The notes beneath the pieces are model-generated. The model ran no database searches and was not told where the DNA came from. It was given only the letters and a program-made list of their open reading frames with translations. A stretch of DNA of 64,000 bases from Algoriphagus sp. (lineage in GTDB: Bacteria > Bacteroidota > Bacteroidia > Cytophagales > Cyclobacteriaceae), in NCBI RefSeq assembly GCF_024305035.1, contig NZ_JAMWZB010000020.1:36685-100684 (forward strand), written 5' to 3'. Made by a program: the position numbers and the translations under genes. This document shows positions 35,984 to 42,511 of this stretch, piece by piece; positions within the stretch are counted from its first letter, which is position 1; the number at the start of each line of letters is the position of its first letter.

Positions 35984-36926
35984 AATTTTGAAATTTAGAG
36001 TTAGAAACTTGATTTAGAATACCCAAACATAAATTCAGGACGGTGAAATAATCTTTCACTGAATCAAGATTTTTCAGAGAAAATATAACTTTTTTCCTCC
36101 TTGGAATAAGTAATTTCTTTTTCCAGACATAATCTGAGATCATCCAGTATGTGAAAAACCGTTCTCTTGGTTACTCCGATTTTTCTTGCAAGTTCTTCCG
36201 GGCTCCCTGTCTTCTTCTTTTCAATCAGCTCGATCAGGAGCTTGATGCGTTCTTAGGATTTTAGTCCTCCCATGATGGATTGATTTTGGGTTGTAGAATA
36301 TACTGGAAGGCAGCCGAGAAAGGGTTTTCTGTTGCCAGAAGTTGCTGAGGCGTGCCAGATGCGCTGATCTTTCCCTGCTCGAGGATTAGAATACGGTCGA
36401 GAGTGAAGGCCAATGGGGGTTGATGGGTAATCAGTAGCAACCAGGCGTCGGTTTGATGCAGATAGTTTCTGACCAAATCCATCACCGCCCGCTCCATGCG
36501 GTAGTCCATGGCGGCTGTGGCTTCATCGAGGATCAGGATCTTGGGTTGCTTCACCAAGGCCCGAACCAAGCCGACGAGTTGTCGCTGTCCTCCGGAGAGA
36601 TTTCGGCCTTCCTCTCCGCTGAGGGTGAGTAGTCCTTGATTCAGGTCCTGAAAGAGTGGAAGGCAGCCCAAAGTCTGCATGACTTGTACCTTGGCTTCGA
36701 TTTCCTTGGGATCGCTGCTGAGGACGATGTTATCCAAAACGGTAGAGTTGAAGATCTTTTCTTTCTGATGGACGACGGCCAGTTGTGATCGCCATTCGGA
36801 TAGATTTGGATTTTGATGTCTCAAGTAAGACAGACGAATTTCTCCTGATTCGGGAGAGTAGAATTTTTGGATCAGATCCACCAGCGTGCTTTTCCCAGTT
36901 CCCACAGGAGCAAAAAATCCCCAGAC
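35939..36926 (-). repeat. segmental duplication, copy A
   Basis: About 988 nt highly similar and in the same orientation to 38375-39364. It covers the 3' third of an ABC exporter gene, the HTH frame, the intergenic region and the leader codons of the peptide gene. Similarity stops at the GG codons on one side and just before Walker A on the other. Small indels occur in the region before the peptide start. Confidence 0.9.
36064..36252 (-). CDS. small HTH DNA-binding frame without a normal start (copy A)
   Basis: A 62-codon frame runs from right after an in-frame TAA (36253-36255) to TGA at 36064. The product reads as one helix-turn-helix protein: E-R-I-K-L-L-I-E-L-I-E, then S-P-E-E-L-A-R-K-I-G-V-T-K-R-T-V-F-H-I-L-D-D-L-R-type recognition helix, split here for length, and a C-terminal beta-type tail (S-Y-I-F-S-E-K-S). 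No ATG, GTG or TTG exists in frame at the 5' end; ATC or CTG would have to serve. It is nearly identical to the copy at 38502, where the same lack of start is seen. It lies 8 nt after the ABC stump stop. A likely local regulator, or a pseudogene duplicated after losing its start. Confidence 0.5.
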   Translation of the reverse strand, partial: ERIKLLIELIEKKKTGSPEELARKIGVTKRTVFHILDDLRLCLEKEITYSKEEKSYIFSEKS

Positions 36927-36947
36927 ATTTGTCAGACCGAAGGTCAA
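36261..36947 (-). pseudogene. truncated ABC exporter (ATPase half only)
   Basis: About 222 codons from just before Walker A (A-P-V-G-T-G-K-S-T) to the stop, including L-S-G-G-Q and Walker B L-I-L-D-E-A-T. It is nearly identical to the last 215 residues of the complete exporter at 38699-40903, especially over the last 150. The peptidase and membrane domains are missing. Its first about ten codons (M-T-F-G-L-T-N-V-W-G) are not from the exporter, and upstream lies a copy of the operon's 5' region. So this is the result of an operon duplication followed by an internal deletion. It still has an open frame and could make a free ATPase domain, but no transport. Confidence 0.85.
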
Positions 36948-37387
36948 AACATAAAGTCAATTAATTCTTGAATAAATCCTAAAGAAAAAAACATAAAACA
37001 TGATTTAACGAAATACTCTTTTGCCCCCCTATAAACTTATTAATGATTTAGAATATTGTTCCGAAAATCACCTAAAATATTAGCATTAAAATTTAATATT
37101 TTTTCTCAACTTTTAAATACAAAAGCTAGTAGTATTGACAAGGTTCGTGGATTTATGAAGTATCTGAAAAACCACTAATCAATTTTCCAAACCTAATTTA
37201 GATGAGTTTCCTGCCGAGGATTATTGCGAATTCGTTTGTTGGCAAAAAAAGACCTTCCAAGTTTTGAAACCTGAAAGGTCTGTGAGTTTTTCAGATTTCT
37301 GACTTAAGAATTCTGAATTCCTAAACTGCCTATTGCCTACTGTACACCACTTTTCTCCCACTGTGTTTTATATTTTACATAGTGATT
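36948..37387. repeat. duplicated upstream region of the exporter operon (copy A)
   Basis: No gene. From about 36970 to 37290 the sequence matches 42155-42480, the 5' region of the exporter operon. The best block is a 28-nt stretch around TTAATGATTTAGAATATTG, present in both. It probably carries promoter and regulatory sites for transcription leftward, and it includes a terminator hairpin at its far end. The remainder (37290-37387) shows nothing I recognise. Confidence 0.75.
37244..37281 (-). terminator. rho-independent terminator after the 58-aa gene
   Basis: On the minus strand, stem AGACCTT(T)CAGGTTT/AAAACTTGGAAGGTCT with few mismatches is followed by a seven-T run. It is the counterpart of the hairpin at 42443-42476 in the other copy. 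Confidence 0.75.
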
Positions 37388-37564
37388 TTAGTTTGATGTT
37401 TCTTTCCCCTTTTTTATGAATGAATATATTAATATTAAAAATAGAGAAAGAATGCTTATAGCGTAGAACAAATTATTAAAATTTACAATTTCAAGAAAGT
37501 AGAGGAAGATATAAATAATAAGAATCAATTCTGAAATAACAATAATCACACTTAGAGCTTTCAT
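37388..37564 (-). CDS. small two-TM membrane protein, possible immunity protein
   Basis: 58 residues from ATG at 37564 (M-K-A-L-S-V). Two hydrophobic segments (about residues 5-27 and 34-49) and a short basic tail ending S-F-I-K-K-G-K-E-T-S-N. It resembles the 57-residue protein at 37755 (shared N-L-F, then Y-x-S-F-I-K and T-S near the end), so the two are paralogs. The start overlaps the stop of the remnant peptide frame (TGATG), a coupling typical of bacteriocin-immunity pairs. The immunity role is inferred from size, topology and position only. Confidence 0.6.
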   Translation of the reverse strand: MKALSVIIVISELILIIYIFLYFLEIVNFNNLFYAISILSLFLILIYSFIKKGKETSN

Positions 37565-37728
37565 CAGAATTTTGAAGCAATCCAATCTTTACCATAATAT
37601 ATTTCATAACCTAATCCTGCTGCGTCAGTGGGCAAAAAGTCCCAGACTTTCTCCGGATTGGAGTTCAAAAATGATGTTATTAAGTATTTGCAATCTGAGG
37701 AACTCAACACTTCCAGTTCGAGATTAAA
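37564..37728 (-). pseudogene. remnant double-glycine peptide gene
   Basis: A 54-codon open frame without start codon. Its first residues F-N-L-E-L-E-V-L-S-S-S look like a degraded leader (compare N-Q-L-E-V-I-S-G-G at 38210), with the GG replaced by Ser. Its end (D-A-A-G-L-G-Y-E-I-Y-Y-G-K-D-W) resembles a Tyr/Gly-rich peptide core. The middle is a 39-nt piece derived from the ABC exporter gene, read in another frame. I take it as a scar of recombination at this locus, not a working gene. The stop overlaps the start of the 58-aa membrane protein gene. Confidence 0.5.
37632..37670 (-). repeat. micro-duplication of the exporter gene
   Basis: 25 nt at 37632-37656 are identical to 39348-39372 in the complete ABC gene (codons just before and into Walker A), and the match runs on with three mismatches to 37670. 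The match is too long to be chance, so it marks a recombination event. Confidence 0.8.
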
Positions 37729-37754
37729 AGAAATTTAAAAAATTGTATCTATAA

Positions 37755-37928
37755 TTATTTGGAAGACTCTTCGGAAGTATTATCGCCTTTTATAAATGAT
37801 GTATACACTATTATTATCGCTCCTATAGCTAAAGATAATTTAACAAATAAATTAGAGTATTCTTCAGTAAAAATCCCTACAAGCATAATTGCAGCAAATA
37901 CAATTACGATGATTTTAAATGTTTTCAT
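37755..37928 (-). CDS. small two-TM membrane protein, possible immunity protein
   Basis: 57 residues from ATG at 37928 (M-K-T-F-K-I-I-V). Two hydrophobic segments (about residues 4-20 and 27-44) separated by a short loop with E-E-Y-S-N-L-F, and a polar tail S-F-I-K-G-D-N-T-S-E-E-S-S-K. Paralog of the 58-residue protein at 37388. It is the first gene downstream of the pair of double-glycine peptides (90 nt after the second), where an immunity gene would be expected. The role is inferred from position and topology only. Confidence 0.6.
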   Translation of the reverse strand: MKTFKIIVIVFAAIMLVGIFTEEYSNLFVKLSLAIGAIIIVYTSFIKGDNTSEESSK

Positions 37929-38018
37929 ATTGATTTTTTATACGTATGACTACTTATTTTTTAATTAACAAGGAAAAAAGGGGCGGTAAAATTTATAATT
38001 AACCACCCTTTTAAATTT

Positions 38019-38210
38019 TTATCCATAAACAAAACAGTACGTATTGACAGCTAAACCTCCAGCAGCTCCTACCCAACCTACAGGGTTCCATAAATTTAAT
38101 AAGACTCCAGCTCCATAAACTATATCGACTGCAGCTACTCCTTTACAGAAAGCTGAATCGAAAGCACCCCCAGAAATTACTTCAAGTTGATTGTAATTTA
38201 ATTCTTTCAT
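38019..38210 (-). CDS. double-glycine leader peptide precursor 3
   Basis: 63 residues. Leader M-K-E-L-N-Y-N-Q-L-E-V-I-S-G-G, then a 48-residue hydrophobic core with two Cys (core positions about 7 and 44) and Gly-rich stretches (Y-G-A-G-V-L-L, V-G-W-V-G-A-A-G-G-L-A), including G-x-x-x-G-type spacing. It starts 20 nt after the stop of precursor 2 on the same strand, so they are co-expressed. The pair resembles a two-peptide (class IIb) bacteriocin in organisation. The leader is more divergent than that shared by precursors 1 and 2. Confidence 0.75.
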   Translation of the reverse strand: MKELNYNQLEVISGGAFDSAFCKGVAAVDIVYGAGVLLNLWNPVGWVGAAGGLAVNTYCFVYG

Positions 38211-38230
38211 GACATTAATTGATTAAAATT

Positions 38231-38419
38231 TTAACAAGGCTCACCTTTATATGTAATCCAAAGGGCGCCAATTTCACCTACAATTAAACCACCTACAAAC
38301 CCAAGGCCACCTCCTAAAACCGTACCCATTACTGTAGCACCAGCCAAAAACCCAAGCGAATCACTTTGACAAATTCCCCCACTCACCATCTCCATTTGTT
38401 CAATACTTAATTCTTTCAT
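38231..38419 (-). CDS. double-glycine leader peptide precursor 2
   Basis: 62 residues from ATG at 38419; the open frame extends upstream to 38581, but that part is the other-frame shadow of the HTH frame. Leader M-K-E-L-S-I-E-Q-M-E-M-V-S-G-G. The 47-residue core has Cys at position 2 and at its very last residue, and a long Gly/Val/Leu-rich membrane-seeking segment with repeated G-x-x-x-G-type spacing (L-G-G-G-L-G-F-V-G-G-L-I-V-G). This is a bacteriocin-like composition. The core is exported after GG cleavage, presumably by the C39 transporter encoded upstream in the same operon. Confidence 0.8.
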   Translation of the reverse strand: MKELSIEQMEMVSGGICQSDSLGFLAGATVMGTVLGGGLGFVGGLIVGEIGALWITYKGEPC

Positions 38420-39364
38420 AATTGTGTTATTATTAAAGTTAGAAATTTGATTTAGAATAACCAAACATAAATTCAGGACGGTGAAATAATCTTTCACCGA
38501 ATCAAGATTTTTCAGAGAAAATGTAACTTTTTTCCTCCTTGGAATAAGTAATTTCTTTTTCCAGACATAATCTGAGATCATCCAGTATGTGAAAAACCGT
38601 TCTCTTGGTTACTCCGATTTTTCTTGCAAGTTCTTCCGGGCTCCCTGTCTTCTTCTTTTCAATCAGCTCGATCAGGAGCTTAATGCGTTCTTAGTATTTT
38701 AGTCCTCCCATGATGGATTGATTTTGGGTTGTAGAATATACTGGAAGGCAGCCGAGAAGGGGTTTTCTGTTGCCAGAAGTTGCTGAGGCGTGCCAGATGC
38801 GCTGATCTTTCCCTGCTCGAGGATTAGAATACGGTCGAGAGTGAAGGCCAATGGGGGTTGATGGGTAATCAGTAGCAACCCGGCGTCGGTTTGATGCAGA
38901 TAGTTTCTGACCAAATCCATCACCGCCCGCTCCATGCGGTAGTCCATGGCGGCAGTGGCTTCATCGAGGATCAAGATCTTGGGTTGCTTCACCAAGGCTC
39001 GAACCAATCCGACGAGCTGTCGCTGCCCTCCGGAGAGATTTCTTCCTTCCTCTCCACAGAGCGTAAGTAAGCCTTGACTCAGATCCTGAAAGAGTGGAAG
39101 GCAGCCCAGTGCTTGAATGACTTGGACCTTCGTTTCTATTTCCTTGGGATCGCTGCTGAGTACGATATTGTCCAAGACGGTACTGTTGAAGATCTTTTCT
39201 TTTTGATGGACTATGGCCAGTTGTGCCCGCCAATCGGTAATGGAAATAATTTCCTTGCTCAGAAAGGGTAGTTGAATCTCTCCGGATTCTTGCTGGTAAA
39301 ATTTTTGGATCAGATCCACCAGGGTACTTTTTCCCGTTCCCACAGGTGCAAAAAGTCCCAGACT
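38375..39364 (-). repeat. segmental duplication, copy B (intact operon)
   Basis: Counterpart of 35939-36926. It covers the ATPase part of the complete exporter, the HTH frame and the leader of precursor 2. It ends at the GG codons (38375-38380). Confidence 0.9.
38502..38690 (-). CDS. small HTH DNA-binding frame without a normal start (copy B)
   Basis: 62 codons running from the base after an in-frame TAA (38691-38693) to TGA at 38502. The same HTH protein as copy A: L-I-E-L-I-E-K-K-K-T-G-S-P-E-E-L-A-R-K-I, then G-V-T-K-R-T-V-F-H. It begins 8 nt after the exporter stop, with no ATG/GTG/TTG; the first ATN codon is ATT (ATC in copy A). The frame has stayed free of stops and is nearly unchanged between the copies, which argues for selection or for recent duplication. 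Homologous small HTH proteins are, as I recall, common next to such peptide loci in this phylum. Likely a regulator of the peptide operon if translated. Confidence 0.55.
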   Translation of the reverse strand, partial: ERIKLLIELIEKKKTGSPEELARKIGVTKRTVFHILDDLRLCLEKEITYSKEEKSYIFSEKS

Positions 39365-40903
39365 TTCTCCGGGTTGAAGCTCAAAACTGACCCTTTTCAA
39401 AATCGGCCTTCGCCCGGGATAGCGGAAGGAGAGATTGGAAACGGATAGGAGGGTTTGAGTATCCGAAATGGGCTGTCTTCCTTTTTCTCGGTCTTCCTCC
39501 ACAGGCAATCCTGCCACCTCATGCATTCGGTCAAAGGCTACTTTCGCTTCTTGCAGTTGGATATTGGCTACGACCAACCCTGCCACCGCCGGAATAATTG
39601 AACTCCCCACTTGAATCAGAGACATCAATTCCCCGAGAAGCAAATCCTCCTCAAAAACCAGATATACCCCGATCCCAAACAGTAAACCAGTAAAAACCGC
39701 CACAATCACTTGGGTGAAAAAGGAGAAGTTATTCCCCAAGATCGCCAATCCATAGCCTTTGTCCTGATAGTGGGCATAGACCTGATCGGTCCGATTTCCG
39801 AATTCCCCCTCTTTACCAAAGGAGCGCAGGACAGGAATGCCTGTCAGTCCGTCGATGTATTGGGTTTCGTTGAGCGCATGAGCGGACATGACTTCTTTTT
39901 GCATTTCCAGAATAGGCCGATGGTAGCGCCATCCAGTAACAAGAAATGCCAATATCCCAGCCAAGCAGAGGTATCCGATCCAGAGGGATTGGTAGAAGAC
40001 AAAGGATAAGGAGACCAGCACCACGAGCAGGTTGATGATGACGGTCCCCGTGATCATTGCCACCGTGTTTTTGATTCGCAGAGAATCGTTCATCCGGGCG
40101 ATTAGATCTCCTGTGCTGAATCCTTTGAAGTACTTCATCGGTAGCCGAAGAATCTTATGAATAAAAGATGAAACAATCCGAAGATTGAGATCCCTACCTT
40201 GCCTGGCCATAAATACCCCCTGAAAGTAACCCAGCACAGAGCGGAAGAGAAGCAGAACCCCTAAGGCAATTACTCCCAAAATGGCTTTTTGGTAGTTTTG
40301 ATTGGGAAGGAAGTCATCGATCAGCCGCTGGGAAAAGATAGCCGTGGAAAGTCCAGTCACCGCCATCAGCGTACCCAAGACGGCGGCTACCATCAGGACG
40401 GGGATGTCCTCAGCAATGAGGGATTTGAACCATTCCCACTTGGATCGGGTCTGCCAAGATTGGGTTAGGAAGCCTTCCGAAGGTTTGACCTGAAGGAGGA
40501 TTTTGGATTTCCACACCTCAAGTAGCATCGCTTCATCCCAGGTTTTAATTCCTGAACCAGGATCGCTGATCCAATATTTGCCCTCCTGATGACCAAAGTA
40601 TACCACGTAGTGCTCCCGGACTTTGTCTAGGATCACATGAAGAATCACTGGAGCCTCCTGTTCTTTAAGGTGGGAAAGTTCGGCCTCAAATCCTTTGGCT
40701 TCCAGCCCGATTTCTTTGGCGGCTTGGATCAGACCCAGGAGAGTAGTACCTGAGGTGGTCGTACCGCTGATGTCACGCAGTTTTTCCTGAGAGACGTCTC
40801 CTCCATGAAACTTGCTTAGGGTACTGAGACAGGCCAGCCCACAGGCATATTCTCCGAGTTGGGTGACGTGGAATTTTCGCAGTTTTCGTTCCGAAAGGTT
40901 CAT
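38699..40903 (-). CDS. peptidase-C39 ABC exporter of double-glycine peptides
   Basis: 734 residues, the standard length of a bacteriocin-type exporter. The N-terminal C39 peptidase (1-140) has Gln15, Cys21 (G-E-Y-A-C-G-L-A-C), His98 (R-E-H-Y-V-V-Y-F-G) and Asp114 (S-D-P-G-S-G), so it should be active. Six membrane segments follow (about 165-450). The ATPase domain has Walker A A-P-V-G-T-G-K-S-T with Ala instead of the first Gly, L-S-G-G-Q (about 623-627) and L-I-L-D-E-A-T (Asp647/Glu648). It would cut leaders after GG and export the cores across the inner membrane. The start overlaps the thioredoxin-like gene by 4 nt. An adaptor (HlyD) and outer-membrane factor are not in the window. Confidence 0.93.
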   Translation of the reverse strand: MNLSERKLRKFHVTQLGEYACGLACLSTLSKFHGGDVSQEKLRDISGTTTSGTTLLGLIQAAKEIGLEAKGFEAELSHLKEQEAPVILHVILDKVREHYVVYFGHQEGKYWISDPGSGIKTWDEAMLLEVWKSKILLQVKPSEGFLTQSWQTRSKWEWFKSLIAEDIPVLMVAAVLGTLMAVTGLSTAIFSQRLIDDFLPNQNYQKAILGVIALGVLLLFRSVLGYFQGVFMARQGRDLNLRIVSSFIHKILRLPMKYFKGFSTGDLIARMNDSLRIKNTVAMITGTVIINLLVVLVSLSFVFYQSLWIGYLCLAGILAFLVTGWRYHRPILEMQKEVMSAHALNETQYIDGLTGIPVLRSFGKEGEFGNRTDQVYAHYQDKGYGLAILGNNFSFFTQVIVAVFTGLLFGIGVYLVFEEDLLLGELMSLIQVGSSIIPAVAGLVVANIQLQEAKVAFDRMHEVAGLPVEEDREKGRQPISDTQTLLSVSNLSFRYPGRRPILKRVSFELQPGESLGLFAPVGTGKSTLVDLIQKFYQQESGEIQLPFLSKEIISITDWRAQLAIVHQKEKIFNSTVLDNIVLSSDPKEIETKVQVIQALGCLPLFQDLSQGLLTLCGEEGRNLSGGQRQLVGLVRALVKQPKILILDEATAAMDYRMERAVMDLVRNYLHQTDAGLLLITHQPPLAFTLDRILILEQGKISASGTPQQLLATENPFSAAFQYILQPKINPSWED

Positions 40904-41436
40904 GGCGTTTTAGTTTTAGAAATCCCCAATTTTTCCAGAATCAGATCTACCTTGACCGGTCCTTGAAACTTCCCCTGTAGCTTGCCCTCGGAATCATAGC
41001 AGAAAATAGCCGGCACCGAACGCACCCCATAATGAGCCGCAACTTCCATGTCCTCGTCCATCAGCCAAAAGACATTTGATGAATTTTTCAGGGAGTGATT
41101 GTTATAAAACTCGGATATTTCCGACCGCTCTTGTGAGCTAACGAGTAGGATTTGAGCATCATCAAACTCCAAAATTCGCTTACCGATGGATTGCAATTCC
41201 ATTTGACATATTTCACAGGTGGAGTTGAAGTAAATCAACACCGTGGCGATGCCTGAGCTCAGTTGAGGCAGGGAAAAAGTGTCCCCTGAGAGCGAGGTCA
41301 AACGGATAGCAGGAATAGACTCCGCACGAACCTCTGCCTCAGCAGTAGCATCCTTCTTTTGTTGCACCGAAAAAACCAACCAAACTGCCGAGGCTAAAAG
41401 GCCCAGAATCAAAACGGAAAGAATGATCTTCCTCAT
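40900..41436 (-). CDS. membrane-anchored thioredoxin-like protein (TlpA/AhpC-TSA type)
   Basis: 178 residues. One N-terminal membrane anchor (about residues 4-23), then a periplasmic thioredoxin fold with C74-E-I-C77 in F-N-S-T-C-E-I-C-Q-M-E-L and the cis-Pro loop V-R-S-V-P-A-I-F. The segment between anchor and fold is acidic. It could form, reduce or isomerise disulfides in exported peptides; all three peptide cores in the locus have two Cys. It lies between the membrane protein gene (2 nt gap) and the exporter gene (4-nt overlap), so it is part of the same operon. Confidence 0.88.
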   Translation of the reverse strand: MRKIILSVLILGLLASAVWLVFSVQQKKDATAEAEVRAESIPAIRLTSLSGDTFSLPQLSSGIATVLIYFNSTCEICQMELQSIGKRILEFDDAQILLVSSQERSEISEFYNNHSLKNSSNVFWLMDEDMEVAAHYGVRSVPAIFCYDSEGKLQGKFQGPVKVDLILEKLGISKTKTP

Positions 41437-41438
41437 AA

Positions 41439-42068
41439 TCAGGTAAAGTTGAGCGTCAGAAATAAAATCAACACTATCCAGAAAAGGAGCGAGACGGCAT
41501 AGGCACCTAATCCTACTTTGATACTCTGGGATGTGGAAAAGGAAAGTTCCTTACGCAGAAAGATCACAATCAGGAAACAATACATCAATTCAAATAGATT
41601 GGCGATTTGAAGGGGATAGTAGAGCAAAGGATCTACCGATTCCGGCCCCAAAGCAGCGAGTAGGGATAGGGGATAGAAGACGGCAAACTCAGAGTAGGTG
41701 AATTCCGACATGGCTCCCCACCAAACTTTGACCACACCTGCAAATACTAGGACCACTTCGGCAAAGGCCGTAACCCGGAAAAGGCTTCCCAATCGGATGC
41801 CTTGGTGCAGGTTGGCAAAAAACAACCCTGCATAGAGCACCAAAGCCATCAGGAAACACTTGATTATCAAAATCAAGAAAGTGAAGAGGACACTGAAGCG
41901 ATTCCAATACCGCATATCCTCCAAGGCATCCAGCAATACATTTTCCGGGATATCCAGTTCCTTGTTGGCGGTAAGTTCGCTGACGAGCATGGCCTCCACG
42001 TCCAGCAGCAGCCAACCTGTCACAAACAGGGCGACCGCGTAAAACACGATCAATCCTAAAATCTTCAT
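41439..42068 (-). CDS. polytopic membrane protein, first gene of the peptide export operon
   Basis: 209 residues, about five hydrophobic segments (near 5-20, 60-85, 100-118, 150-172, 188-207). A soluble stretch between the first two (E-L-T-A-N-K-E-L-D-I-P-E-N) probably faces the periplasm. I do not recognise a family by name. It opens the operon with the thioredoxin-like and exporter genes and may be a membrane component of export or an immunity function. A duplicated upstream region (42155-42480) lies in front of it. Confidence 0.65.
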   Translation of the reverse strand: MKILGLIVFYAVALFVTGWLLLDVEAMLVSELTANKELDIPENVLLDALEDMRYWNRFSVLFTFLILIIKCFLMALVLYAGLFFANLHQGIRLGSLFRVTAFAEVVLVFAGVVKVWWGAMSEFTYSEFAVFYPLSLLAALGPESVDPLLYYPLQIANLFELMYCFLIVIFLRKELSFSTSQSIKVGLGAYAVSLLFWIVLILFLTLNFT

Positions 42069-42511
42069 AAAAAATCAGATTAAATAGTCAATGGAAACAA
42101 TAACTAAAAGTAAATTCTAAATTCAAATAAATTGTTTATTTATTTTTTTTCTTAGATTAATCCTAATAAAACATAAAACTTGAGTTAACGAAATATTCTT
42201 TTACCCCCCCCCTAAAAAATTATTAATGATTTAGAATATTGTTCCGAAAATGAACTAGAACATTGGAAAAAAAATTTAATATTTTTTTCTCAACATTTAA
42301 ATACGAAACCAAGTAGCATTCGTAAGGTTCGCAGATTTATGAAGTATCTAAAAAACCATGAATCAATTTTCCAAACCTAATTTAGACTAGCCTCTTCAAA
42401 GGAATATTGAATTTTAGCAAATTCAATAGTTGGCAAATACCTCAAAAAAACTTCCAGGTTTTGAAAACCTGGAAGTCCTAACTTAGATATAAGCAATGAG
42501 GTTTCTAACCC
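42069..42511. promoter_or_regulatory. upstream region of the peptide export operon (copy B of duplicated 5' block)
   Basis: No gene. 42155-42480 matches 36970-37290. Conserved stretches include the block around ATTAATGATTTAGAATATTG, the TTTATGAAGTATCT block, and the AATCAATTTTCCAAACCTAATTTAGA block (26 nt, given here as its position near 42361-42386). Conservation of this non-coding block in both copies suggests a regulated promoter reading leftward. I could not place a clear TTG/TAnnTTTG pair on the minus strand. Confidence 0.6.
42443..42476 (-). terminator. terminator of the amidohydrolase gene
   Basis: Near-perfect stem ACTTCCAGGTTTT/AAAACCTGGAAGT; on the minus strand it is followed by a seven-T run. 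It lies 36 nt after the amidohydrolase stop and separates it from the peptide export operon. Confidence 0.9.

Noticed and set aside
38420..38581. Longer start for double-glycine precursor 2
   Set aside because: The added residues are the other-frame translation of the HTH frame; the leader begins cleanly at 38419.
35939..39364. Transposon-mediated duplication
   Set aside because: No transposase, terminal inverted repeats or target-site duplications were seen at the borders of either copy.
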